Below, piece after piece: positions 42,350 to 49,859 of a stretch of DNA of 64,000 nt. This stretch comes from Hyphomicrobiales bacterium (GTDB taxonomy: Bacteria; Pseudomonadota; Alphaproteobacteria; Rhizobiales; Rhizobiaceae). Location: contig UCFC01000017.1 in the NCBI GenBank assembly GCA_900471515.1, positions 1-64,000 of the forward strand. The letters are read 5' to 3'. The position numbers and the translations under genes are program-made. Within the stretch, counting starts at the first letter, position 1, and every line of letters begins with the position of its first letter. The notes under the pieces were generated by a model. It was not told where the DNA came from. It did not search any database and was given only the letters and a program-made list of their open reading frames with translations.

Positions 42350-44167
42350 TCAGCTGCGTGTTTCGCCCGTCTGCGCCCGCGGCCCGAAATAGGGCTGGCG
42401 TTCCGTCTCGCTCGCCTTCAGCTGGCGGCGCAGGCGCAGGAGGTCCTTGCGGGCGACGAGGCCGCGCAGCTGCCCGTTTTCGGGATCGACGATCGGGATG
42501 CGGCCGGCATCGGTCGCCAGCATCAGGTCGGCGACATAACCGACCGTATCGTCGGGATGGGCCGATGGCAGCGAGGCGTCGGAGACGAAATCGCCGAGCA
42601 TCTGGTCGGCAAGCGTGCCGTCGGCCTGCCAGCGCAGCGCGTCGCCGCGCGAGACCAGCCCCTTGACGACACCCCGGCTGTCGACGACCGGATAGATGCG
42701 GTGGGTCTTGGGCGTGGCGACGAAGAAATGGATCGCTTCGCCGACCGTCATATGGGCCGGGAACGTATCGACCTCCCTGATCATGATGTCGCGGGCGCGG
42801 GAAAATTCGAAGGGGTCGATGCCGTATTCGCGGGTGATGTGCTGGCCGCGGCGGGCGATCTTTTCCGTCAGGATGGAGCGGCGCAGCAGGAGAACCGTGA
42901 CCGCGTAGGCCGAGACGGTCGCCGCCAGCAGCGGCAGAAGCGAGGAGACGTCGCCGGTGAGCTCGACGGCGAAGAAGGTGCCGGTCAGCGGCGCGCGCAT
43001 CGTGCCGCCCATCATGGCGGCCATGCCGAGCAGCGCCCAGAAGCCGGGATCGCCGGGAAGGAACAGGCCGACCAGCCAGCCGAGCGCGCCGCCGAAGATC
43101 AGGAGCGGCGCCAGCACGCCGCCCGACGTGCCCGATGAGAGCGCGACCAGCCAGATCGCCGCCTTGACCAGCAGGATCGTCAGCACTGCCGCGGGCAGGA
43201 TGGAGCTGTTCAGCAGCCCGTCGATGATATCGTAGCCGACGCCGAGCGCGCGCGGCTCGATCAGGCCGCCGAGGCCGATGAAGAGGCCGCCGAGCGCCGG
43301 GCACCACATCCAGTGGACCGGCAGGGCTTCGAAAAGATCCTCGATCTTGTAGAGCAGCGTGGTGAGAATGCCGGATTGCAGGCCGGCGACGATGCCCATC
43401 GCCGCACAGAGCAGGATGCCCCACCAGGGCAGGTCCATGTGGAACTGCTTCGGGAAGAGCGGGCCGGCCTGAAACAGGAAGGGGCGCCAGCAGATCGACA
43501 CGCAGGCGGCGACGGCCACCGGAATGAAGCTGCGCGGCTTCCATTCGAACAGGAGCAGTTCGACGGCGAGCATGACGGCGGCGATCGGCGAGCCGAAGAT
43601 CGCCGTCATGCCGGCGGCAGCACCGGCCACCAGCAGCGTCTTGCGCTCGGCCGAGCTCAGGTGGAAACACTGGGCAAAGAGCGAACCGATGGCGCCGCCC
43701 GTCATGATGATCGGGCCTTCGGCGCCAAAGGGGCCGCCGGTGCCGATCGAGATCGCCGAGGAGAGCGGCTTGAGGACCGCGACTTTCGGCGACATGCGGC
43801 TGCCGCCGATCAGGATCGCCTCGATCGCCTCGGGAATGCCGTGGCCGCGGATCTTTTCGGAGCCGTAACGGGCCATCAGGCCGATGACGAGGCCGCCGAT
43901 AACGGGAATGAGCACCATCCAGGCGGAGCGCGGCGCCTGGGCGAGCGACACGGCGGCGATGCTGAAGCGGTGAAACCAGACGAGGTTCGTCACCAGCGAG
44001 ATGAGGCTGACCAGGACCCAGGCGGCCAGGGCGCCGCCGGTGCCGACGATCAGCGCCATGCCGACGAGGGCGAGGACGCGCTTGTCCGTGGTGAAATCCC
44101 CGGCCTCGCGCCGGGAGAGGCCGCCCATGAAATCATGGGGGCGATGTGCGTTTTTATGAGCAGGCAT
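42350..44167 (-). CDS. ClC-family chloride channel/transporter with CBS pair
   Basis: A 605-residue ClC protein: a membrane domain at about 30-430 and two CBS domains at about 455-585. The selectivity motifs are GHGIPEAIE (108-116; a His at the usual Ser of GSGIP) and GPFGAEGP (145-152) with the gating glutamate E150. The internal proton glutamate of E. coli ClC-ec1 (E203) aligns with L204 here, while the preceding Glu is kept as E203. It moves Cl- or other anions, possibly with H+. Divergent MarR genes and a perfect palindrome in between suggest regulated expression. Confidence 0.92.
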   Translation of the reverse strand: MPAHKNAHRPHDFMGGLSRREAGDFTTDKRVLALVGMALIVGTGGALAAWVLVSLISLVTNLVWFHRFSIAAVSLAQAPRSAWMVLIPVIGGLVIGLMARYGSEKIRGHGIPEAIEAILIGGSRMSPKVAVLKPLSSAISIGTGGPFGAEGPIIMTGGAIGSLFAQCFHLSSAERKTLLVAGAAAGMTAIFGSPIAAVMLAVELLLFEWKPRSFIPVAVAACVSICWRPFLFQAGPLFPKQFHMDLPWWGILLCAAMGIVAGLQSGILTTLLYKIEDLFEALPVHWMWCPALGGLFIGLGGLIEPRALGVGYDIIDGLLNSSILPAAVLTILLVKAAIWLVALSSGTSGGVLAPLLIFGGALGWLVGLFLPGDPGFWALLGMAAMMGGTMRAPLTGTFFAVELTGDVSSLLPLLAATVSAYAVTVLLLRRSILTEKIARRGQHITREYGIDPFEFSRARDIMIREVDTFPAHMTVGEAIHFFVATPKTHRIYPVVDSRGVVKGLVSRGDALRWQADGTLADQMLGDFVSDASLPSAHPDDTVGYVADLMLATDAGRIPIVDPENGQLRGLVARKDLLRLRRQLKASETERQPYFGPRAQTGETRS

Positions 44168-44203
44168 CGAGGGTCCTGTTGACGGCTTCGTTTCCGTCGC
44201 AAA

Positions 44204-44222
44204 TATATCGTAGTACGATATA
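44204..44222. promoter_or_regulatory. Perfect 19-bp palindromic operator
   Basis: TATATCGTA-G-TACGATATA, with nine-base arms, sits 36 bp before the ClC start and 30 bp before the first MarR start. Symmetry, AT-richness and location make it a strong candidate operator for the MarR protein(s), acting in both directions. Confidence 0.75.
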
Positions 44223-44252
44223 AATCAACAGCCAAAATCGGGAGCTGGAACC

Positions 44253-44699
44253 ATGCCAGACAATGATCGCACCCTGTCGGACATCGAATATGAGGCGCTT
44301 GCCAATCTGCGATACAGGATCCGCAAGTTCCGGGAGTTCAGCGGCAAGGCGGCCGAAAGGCTCGGCCTGACGCGCCAGCAGCACCAGGCGCTGCTGGCGA
44401 TCAAGGGGCTTGGCGCCGGCGGGCGCATGAGCCTGCCTGACCTTGCCGACAAGCTCTTCCTGACGGCGGCCGAAACCGCCGGTCTGGCGGCCTCGCTGCA
44501 GGCGGCCGGGCACGTCACCATCGAGGCGAAACAGAAGCGGCGGCCGGCCGTCGCGTTGACAGGGCAGGCGGAAGAGCTATTGCGTCGTCTGACATCGGCC
44601 CATCTCTACGAGATCCGCGAGATGGCGCCGGAACTGATGCAGGCGCTGCGCATGCTGCAGGATCACCGGCAGATGGAAGTGGCCGCATGGATGCAATGA
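44253..44699 (+). CDS. MarR family regulator (first of tandem pair)
   Basis: A 148-residue winged-helix protein: DIEYEALANLRYRIRKFREF, QQHQALLAIKG, and helix-turn-helix MSLPDLADKLFLTAAETAGLAASLQ. The wing lacks the usual D-x-x-D/K-R-R signature and reads EAKQKRRPAV, so DNA contact there may differ. About 40 percent of positions match the next gene, so they are tandem paralogs. It is divergent from the ClC gene across a palindrome. Confidence 0.85.
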   Translation: MPDNDRTLSDIEYEALANLRYRIRKFREFSGKAAERLGLTRQQHQALLAIKGLGAGGRMSLPDLADKLFLTAAETAGLAASLQAAGHVTIEAKQKRRPAVALTGQAEELLRRLTSAHLYEIREMAPELMQALRMLQDHRQMEVAAWMQ

Positions 44700-44715
44700 G
44701 AGCAGGAGACGCAGG

Positions 44716-45168
44716 GTGAGACAGCCGAAAGCCGATCTGACGGATGCCGATTACGAGGCGCTCTCCAACCTGCGCTACACGCTGCGCCGCTTCATGGATT
44801 TCAGCGCGTCGGCCGCCCAGGAAGAGGGCCTGCCGGCGCAGCAGCACCAGGCGCTGCTCGCCATCCGCGGCCATCGCGGCGAGGATGCGATGACGGTCGG
44901 CCTTTTGGCCGAGCGGCTGCTGATCGCCCCGCATTCGGCCACCGAACTGGTCGGCCGGCTGGTGGCCGCCGGCTATGTCTCCCGCCATACCGACCCGGCC
45001 GACAAGCGGCGGCAGACGCTGGAACTGACCAAAAAGGCCGACGACGTGCTGCGGCGGCTGACGGCCATTCACCTGACCGAAATCCGGGACATGGCGCCGC
45101 GGCTTATCCATATGCTGCAGAGCCTGCAGAAGGGCGGCGAATCCGGGGGCGACGGCTGGCCGCGCTGA
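44716..45168 (+). CDS. MarR family regulator (second of tandem pair)
   Basis: A 150-residue winged-helix protein starting at GTG/ATG class codon 44716, 16 bp after its paralog. It shares the frame DADYEALSNLRYTLRRFMDF, QQHQALLAIRG, a helix-turn-helix (MTVGLLAERLLIAPHSATEL) and has the standard wing DPADKRRQTLELT. Both paralogs end with HLxEIRxMAPxLxxxLxxLQ. They may form a heterodimer. A sulfatase gene follows after 108 bp with its own dyad. Confidence 0.87.
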   Translation: MRQPKADLTDADYEALSNLRYTLRRFMDFSASAAQEEGLPAQQHQALLAIRGHRGEDAMTVGLLAERLLIAPHSATELVGRLVAAGYVSRHTDPADKRRQTLELTKKADDVLRRLTAIHLTEIRDMAPRLIHMLQSLQKGGESGGDGWPR

Positions 45169-45200
45169 AGGGCGCGCGCGAGGCCCGTTTACGTGCGCCG

Positions 45201-45218
45201 TTTACCGTAACGTACTTA
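45201..45218 (+). promoter_or_regulatory. Dyad element upstream of the sulfatase gene
   Basis: TTTACCGTAACGTACTTA, 58-76 bp before the sulfatase start, with CGTTTAC at 45186-45192. It contains the dyad TTAC-C-GTAA. It matches 17 of 18 positions with the element at 48110-48127 on the other strand, which precedes the facing operon. Confidence 0.7.
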
Positions 45219-45276
45219 CGCAGCCTCCAAAATAGGCGAAGGGTTTTCCGGGGTTTCATCTCAAGGGAGATCTTCG

Positions 45277-46932
45277 ATGGAAAACGTCGAAATTCGAAAG
45301 CAGGATGACCACACCGTATCCGTCAGCCGCCGCAACCTTCTTCTCGGCGGTTCGTCGCTGGCGCTGACGGCGCTCGCAGTTTCATCGGCAGGCGAACAGG
45401 CCGCCGCCCAGACCCAGCAGGCCGCGCCGGCGCAGGGCGGCGGCGCGCCGAACATTCTCGTCATCTTCGGAGACGATATCGGCATACCGCAGATCAGCGC
45501 CTATACGATGGGGCTGATGGGCTACCGCACGCCGAATATCGACCGTATCGCCAGGGAAGGGGCGATCTTTACCGATTCCTACGGCCAGAACAGCTGCACG
45601 GCCGGGCGCGCCTCCTTCATCCTCGGGCAGGAGCCGTTCCGCACCGGCCTTCTGACGATCGGCATGCCGGGCGATCCGCACGGCATTCAGGACTGGATGC
45701 CGACCATTGCCGACGTGCTGAAGACCAGGGGCTATGCGACCGGCCAGTTCGGCAAGAACCATCTCGGCGACCAGGACCAGCACCTGCCGACCAGGCACGG
45801 TTTCGACGAGTTCTTCGGCAATCTCTACCATCTCAATGCCGAGGAGGAGCCGGAAGGCTATTTCTATCCGAAGGACCCGGCCTTCCGCCGGCAATACGGC
45901 CCGCGCGGCGTCATCAAGGCGACGGCCGGCGGCAAGATCGAGGATACGGGGGCGCTCAACACGAAGCGCATGGAAACGGTCGACGAGGAATTCCTGGCCG
46001 CCGCCAAGGATTTCATCGGACGGCAGGCGAGGGACCAGAAGCCCTTCTTCTGCTGGTTCAACGCGACGCGCATGCATGTCTTCACGCATCTCAAGCCGGA
46101 GTCGCTCGGCAAGACCGGCAAGGGCATCCATGCCGACGGCATGGTGGAGCATGACGGCCATGTCGGCCAGCTGCTCGACCAGCTCGACCAGCTCGGCATC
46201 GCCGACAACACGATCGTTCTCTACACGACCGACAACGGCGCCGAGCTGGCGCTCTGGCCCGACGGCGCCATGACCCCGTTCCACGGCGAGAAGGGCACGA
46301 CATGGGAGGGCGGTTTCCGCATTCCGATGATGGTGCGCTGGCCGGGCGTCGTCAAACCCGGAACGGAGATCAACGATATCGTCACGCTGATGGACTGGAT
46401 GCCGACTTTCGCCAGTGCGGCCGGCGTGAGCGATCTCAAGGAACAGATGAAAACGGGCTTCCAGGCCGGCGCGAAGACCTTCAAGGTGCATCTCGACGGC
46501 TACGACCTGCTGCCGATGCTGAAGGGCGACACCGACAGCGGACCGCGCGATTCCGTCTATTATTTCGACCAGGGCGGCAATCTCAACGCCATCCGCTGGA
46601 ACGACTGGAAGCTCAGCTTCGCGATCAACAGCGAGGGCAATATCGCCACGGCCACGCGCGAAGTGCCGGCCTGGGCCAATATCGCCAACCTGCGCATGGA
46701 CCCCTACGAACGCGGCATGCATGAGGGCGGCGGCGCAATCGAATTCCTCGCGCGCAACATCTGGCTGCTCGTGCCGATCCAGGGAAAGATCAAGGAGTTC
46801 TTCGCGGACTTCGACCAGTTCCCCTATCAGGAGGGCAACTCGCTGAATGCGGCCGGCATCAATTACGGCCTGCTGCGCCAGCAGGCGGCCCTGAAACGGC
46901 TGAACGAACTGGAACGGCTGGCGCCGCAATAG
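45277..46932 (+). CDS. Exported arylsulfatase (formylglycine type)
   Basis: A 551-residue sulfatase with a Tat-type signal (SRRNLLLGGSSLALTALAVS at 17-36). The active-site cysteine to be turned into formylglycine is C107 in SCTAGRAS, a C-x-A-x-R core. Metal-binding D66/D67 are in VIFGDDIG, with TDNGAELALWP near 310 and HLGDQDQHLPTRHGFDEFFG near 165. It cleaves organic sulfate esters in the periplasm, releasing sulfate. No formylglycine-generating enzyme is encoded here. GGGAGAT precedes the ATG. The upstream dyad is shared with the facing OmpA-like operon. Confidence 0.92.
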   Translation: MENVEIRKQDDHTVSVSRRNLLLGGSSLALTALAVSSAGEQAAAQTQQAAPAQGGGAPNILVIFGDDIGIPQISAYTMGLMGYRTPNIDRIAREGAIFTDSYGQNSCTAGRASFILGQEPFRTGLLTIGMPGDPHGIQDWMPTIADVLKTRGYATGQFGKNHLGDQDQHLPTRHGFDEFFGNLYHLNAEEEPEGYFYPKDPAFRRQYGPRGVIKATAGGKIEDTGALNTKRMETVDEEFLAAAKDFIGRQARDQKPFFCWFNATRMHVFTHLKPESLGKTGKGIHADGMVEHDGHVGQLLDQLDQLGIADNTIVLYTTDNGAELALWPDGAMTPFHGEKGTTWEGGFRIPMMVRWPGVVKPGTEINDIVTLMDWMPTFASAAGVSDLKEQMKTGFQAGAKTFKVHLDGYDLLPMLKGDTDSGPRDSVYYFDQGGNLNAIRWNDWKLSFAINSEGNIATATREVPAWANIANLRMDPYERGMHEGGGAIEFLARNIWLLVPIQGKIKEFFADFDQFPYQEGNSLNAAGINYGLLRQQAALKRLNELERLAPQ

Positions 46933-47028
46933 GCCCAGCCGAGACCGCCGCGGGGGCGTGGCAGGAACCACCCGATCAGGCTTTCGGTACTGTCACCATC
47001 CGGAGACAATCATCCGACCCGTGTCCGC

Positions 47029-47607
47029 TCACGGCCTCTTCGTGAAGACGCCGAGATTGTAGAGCTGCACCCGCCGGTTATTGGCGGCCTCCGATTTCGT
47101 GCCCTCGATCGGGAAATATTCGCCGACGCCGACGGCGTAGAGGCGGGTGGGATCGACGGCGAAGGTGGTCGAGAGGATCTCCTTGATCGCTTCGGCCCGC
47201 TTCTGGCTGAGATCGAGATTGTGCTCGTCGCTGCCGGTCGAGCTCGTATGGCCGACGACCAGGAACTTGTAGGCCCAGAGGTTCGGATGGTGCAGGGCAT
47301 CGGCGATCATGCCGAGCGTGCGGTAGGATTCCGGCTCGATGGCGACGGAATCGTTGGCAAAGTCGATCTCGACGACCATCTGCGGCAGGCGCGCGACCTT
47401 GCTCCAGTTCGGCAGGCCGGACATCTGCTTGCCCGCGCCGTTCATCGCCTCCTGCCGCAAAAGCTCGACATCGACGATCGGGGCCGCGCCGCGAAGCCTG
47501 CCGAGGCCGTTGATGAGGCGCTGTTCGGAGATCTGCTGCGCGAGCGCGACGGCAGGGACGAGCAGGGCGGCGGCAAAACCGGCAAGCGCTGTCTTTCGCA
47601 TTCTCAT
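47029..47607 (-). CDS. OmpA-domain exported protein
   Basis: A 192-residue protein with a signal peptide (MRMRKTALAGFAAALLVPAV ending ALAQ) and a C-terminal OmpA-like peptidoglycan-binding domain (about 85-185: QMVVEIDFANDSVAI, VVGHTSSTGSDEHNLDLSQK, VGVGEYFPI, NNRRVQLYNLG). GGAGG lies seven bases before the ATG at 47607. It begins four bases after the cysteine-rich gene, in one operon facing the sulfatase gene. Confidence 0.85.
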   Translation of the reverse strand: MRMRKTALAGFAAALLVPAVALAQQISEQRLINGLGRLRGAAPIVDVELLRQEAMNGAGKQMSGLPNWSKVARLPQMVVEIDFANDSVAIEPESYRTLGMIADALHHPNLWAYKFLVVGHTSSTGSDEHNLDLSQKRAEAIKEILSTTFAVDPTRLYAVGVGEYFPIEGTKSEAANNRRVQLYNLGVFTKRP

Positions 47608-47611
47608 CGCA

Positions 47612-48034
47612 TCACCTCCAGCCCGCATCCGATATCGTCTGGTTGCATCGGGCGCTGACGTATTTTGCCGTCTTGATCAGGCAGGCGAGAATGTAGCCGT
47701 CGCCGACGACGCCGTTGCAGCGGCGCGCCATGTCGCCGGCGCAGACCTTGCCGTAGGACGCCTGCGCCTGTTCCCGCTTCTGGATGGATGCCGAAACGCT
47801 TGCGAGCGTGGAGGTGCAGGTCGGCGAAACCTTGGCGGCATTCTGCGCCAGGCAATCGGCAATCCTGTTGTTGCCGAGGTTCAGCCCCTTGCAGAGCTTC
47901 CGGATATCGGCGCCGCAATCCTTTGCCAGCACGGTGATCGCATCGGCGTAGCTGATCGTGTCGGCCCTGGCGGCGCCTGTCCAGGCGATGGCGGCAATGG
48001 CCGCAGCACCCGCCAGTCTGCATCCTGTCCGCAT
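47612..48034 (-). CDS. Exported cysteine-rich repeat protein
   Basis: A 140-residue protein: a signal peptide (1-24, ending GAARA) and two four-cysteine units. Unit one has C40, C48, C61 and C73; unit two has C98, C106, C118 and C130, i.e. C-x7-C-x11/12-C-x11-C in both. This resembles the Cys-rich GLG1/FGFR-type repeat (PF00839) that occurs in small periplasmic proteins. AGGAGGG precedes the ATG. It is the first gene of the operon whose promoter carries the dyad shared with the sulfatase gene. Function unknown. Confidence 0.72.
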   Translation of the reverse strand: MRTGCRLAGAAAIAAIAWTGAARADTISYADAITVLAKDCGADIRKLCKGLNLGNNRIADCLAQNAAKVSPTCTSTLASVSASIQKREQAQASYGKVCAGDMARRCNGVVGDGYILACLIKTAKYVSARCNQTISDAGWR

Positions 48035-48109
48035 TCCAAAACCCTCCTGCTGCGGCCGCCTGAACGGCGCCCCCTGGGGTCTATTGAATGCAGATCGGCC
48101 GGGCTCGGA

Positions 48110-48127
48110 TAAGTACGTTACCGTAAA
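48110..48127 (-). promoter_or_regulatory. Dyad element upstream of the Cys-rich/OmpA-like operon
   Basis: On the minus strand TTTACGGTAACGTACTTA, 76-93 bp before the start at 48034, with CGTTTAC upstream (48135-48141). It is the near-identical partner of the element at 45201-45218. Confidence 0.7.
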
Positions 48128-48214
48128 TCGGCGTGTAAACGGCCAGGAGGCGCGGCGCCGCATCCAGCCGCCGTGCGGAACTGAAAGCGGAAAGGGTCGG
48201 AAGCCCGCCGGCGG

Positions 48215-48850
48215 TCAGGCGCTCGCGCGCCGATAGAGGGCGAGCGAGCCGGCAAGGGTCAGCAGGGCGCCGCCGCAGATACGGTCGAGCCAGAGCGCGC
48301 CGGATTTGCGCAGCAGCCGGACAGCCTGCGAACCGAGCAGGGCGTAACCGAACATGACCATGAAATCGATGCCGGCGAAGACGAGGGCAAGCACGCCATA
48401 TTGCTGCACCTGCGCGCCGGCCGGGTCGATGAACTGCGGCAGGAAGGCCGAGAAGAAGAGATAGCCCTTGGGATTGGTGACGGCGACGAGAAAGCTCTTC
48501 AGGAAGATCGCCGCCGGCGAAGCGGATGCGCCGCCGTTTTCGGAGCGCAGCGAGACATCCAGCGTTCCCTTCGAGCGCAGCAGCATCACGCCGAGAAAGG
48601 CGAGGTAGCAGACGCCGACCCATTTGACGACCGTGAACCAGAATTCCGAAGCGGCCAGCAGCGCGCCGAGCCCGAGTGCCACCGCGCCGATCAGCACGAA
48701 ATCGGACATGACGGCGCCGGCCATGCCGGATACCGCCCGCCGCACCCCGAATTTCGAGCCGTTGGTCAGGGCCAGAAGCACCGTCGGGCCGGGCGTTGCG
48801 ATGCCGATGAATGCCACAAGCGCGAATGCAAGAACCGTCATTTCAGTCAT
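48215..48850 (-). CDS. LysE family amino-acid exporter
   Basis: A 211-residue LysE/RhtB-type exporter with about six transmembrane helices and the N-terminal signature VAFIGIATPGPTVLLAL followed by SKFGVRRAVSGMAGAVMSD. NPKGYLFFSAFLPQFID is the second conserved element. It exports amino acids or derivatives; the substrate is not determined. GAGGAGGACG lies before the ATG at 48850. Confidence 0.9.
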   Translation of the reverse strand: MTEMTVLAFALVAFIGIATPGPTVLLALTNGSKFGVRRAVSGMAGAVMSDFVLIGAVALGLGALLAASEFWFTVVKWVGVCYLAFLGVMLLRSKGTLDVSLRSENGGASASPAAIFLKSFLVAVTNPKGYLFFSAFLPQFIDPAGAQVQQYGVLALVFAGIDFMVMFGYALLGSQAVRLLRKSGALWLDRICGGALLTLAGSLALYRRASA

Positions 48851-48956
48851 ATCGTCCTCCTCGGTTGCCACAAGCTATGACATCGGCCGGGCCTTTGCGG
48901 AAGAGGCGAGGCTGCCCCGACGCTCCGTTTGCGATTGTCGGCACGCAGCAACCCGT

Positions 48957-49700
48957 CTAGAGCCGCAGGCTGTCGTCCAGCCAGATGCGGAAGCCGCCGC
49001 GGAAGGCGTTGTCGTTGTTGCCGCGCCGGCAGTTCGGGGGCAGTTCCTTGAGCCGGTCGACATTGCCGCCGCCGATGACGATGTAATCCGGCAGCAGCGC
49101 GGCGCTCAGGCGGCCGGCGACATCGAAGACCGATTTGCGCCATCTGCCCTTGCCGCGATCCTCGAGGCCGCGTTCGCCGACATAATCCTCGAAGGTCTTC
49201 TTCCTGTAGGGCATGTGCGCCAGTTCGAGCGGCATGCAGACATTCTCGGCGATCATGGCCGAGCCGAGCCCGGTGCCGAGGCCGAGGAAGAGCATGCGGC
49301 CGGATTCGTAGCTGCCGATCGCCTGCATGAGCGCGTCGTTGACCATGCGCACCGGCTTGCCGAGGGCCGCCTCGAAATCGTAGCCCTTCCAGCCGGGGCC
49401 GAGGTTGAACGGATCGGCGGCCGGACGGTGGGCGGCAACCGGGCCGGGATAACCCATGGCAACCACGTCATAGTGCCAGTCGGCCGTCAGTTCGCTAAGG
49501 GCGGCGACCATCCTTGCCGCCGTCATCCCGCGCCCCGAGACGACCGCGCGCCGCTCGCTGCCGCTGCTGAGTTCCGCCTTCACATGCGAACCGCCGATAT
49601 CGACGGCAAGCACGATGCGGCCAGCCTTGGCCGCCTCCGCCTTCGGCTTTGCCTGCCCGCGTGTCCGCTTCGCTTCCGGTGCCTCCGTGATATCGGCCAT
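48957..49700 (-). CDS. ROK-family kinase, polyphosphate glucokinase-like
   Basis: A 247-residue sugar kinase of the ROK/PPGK group: the ATP/polyphosphate motif LAVDIGGSHVK at 31-41, GYPGPV, FNLGPGWKGYDFEAALGKPV, catalytic VNDALMQAIG, GLGTGLGSAMI and ELAHMPYRK. An N-terminal 28-residue Lys/Ala-rich tail precedes the domain. It phosphorylates glucose with polyphosphate or ATP. It is divergent from a GH15 glucan glucohydrolase gene, which fits glucose release followed by phosphorylation. The zinc-finger Cys motif of other ROK proteins is absent. Confidence 0.85.
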   Translation of the reverse strand: MADITEAPEAKRTRGQAKPKAEAAKAGRIVLAVDIGGSHVKAELSSGSERRAVVSGRGMTAARMVAALSELTADWHYDVVAMGYPGPVAAHRPAADPFNLGPGWKGYDFEAALGKPVRMVNDALMQAIGSYESGRMLFLGLGTGLGSAMIAENVCMPLELAHMPYRKKTFEDYVGERGLEDRGKGRWRKSVFDVAGRLSAALLPDYIVIGGGNVDRLKELPPNCRRGNNDNAFRGGFRIWLDDSLRL

Positions 49701-49859
49701 ATCAGACGCTCCTCTCCGGGCCATGCCCCGATCTTCCCCGCGCCACTCTATCGGGCGCAAGATAGAAGCCGGCTGTCAAGCCCGGTATATTGCAGATTGC
49801 TTAATTTCATCCCAGGATAGCGCATTCCGGAGGAGACCCTTCGAGCGGAGGAACAGCAC

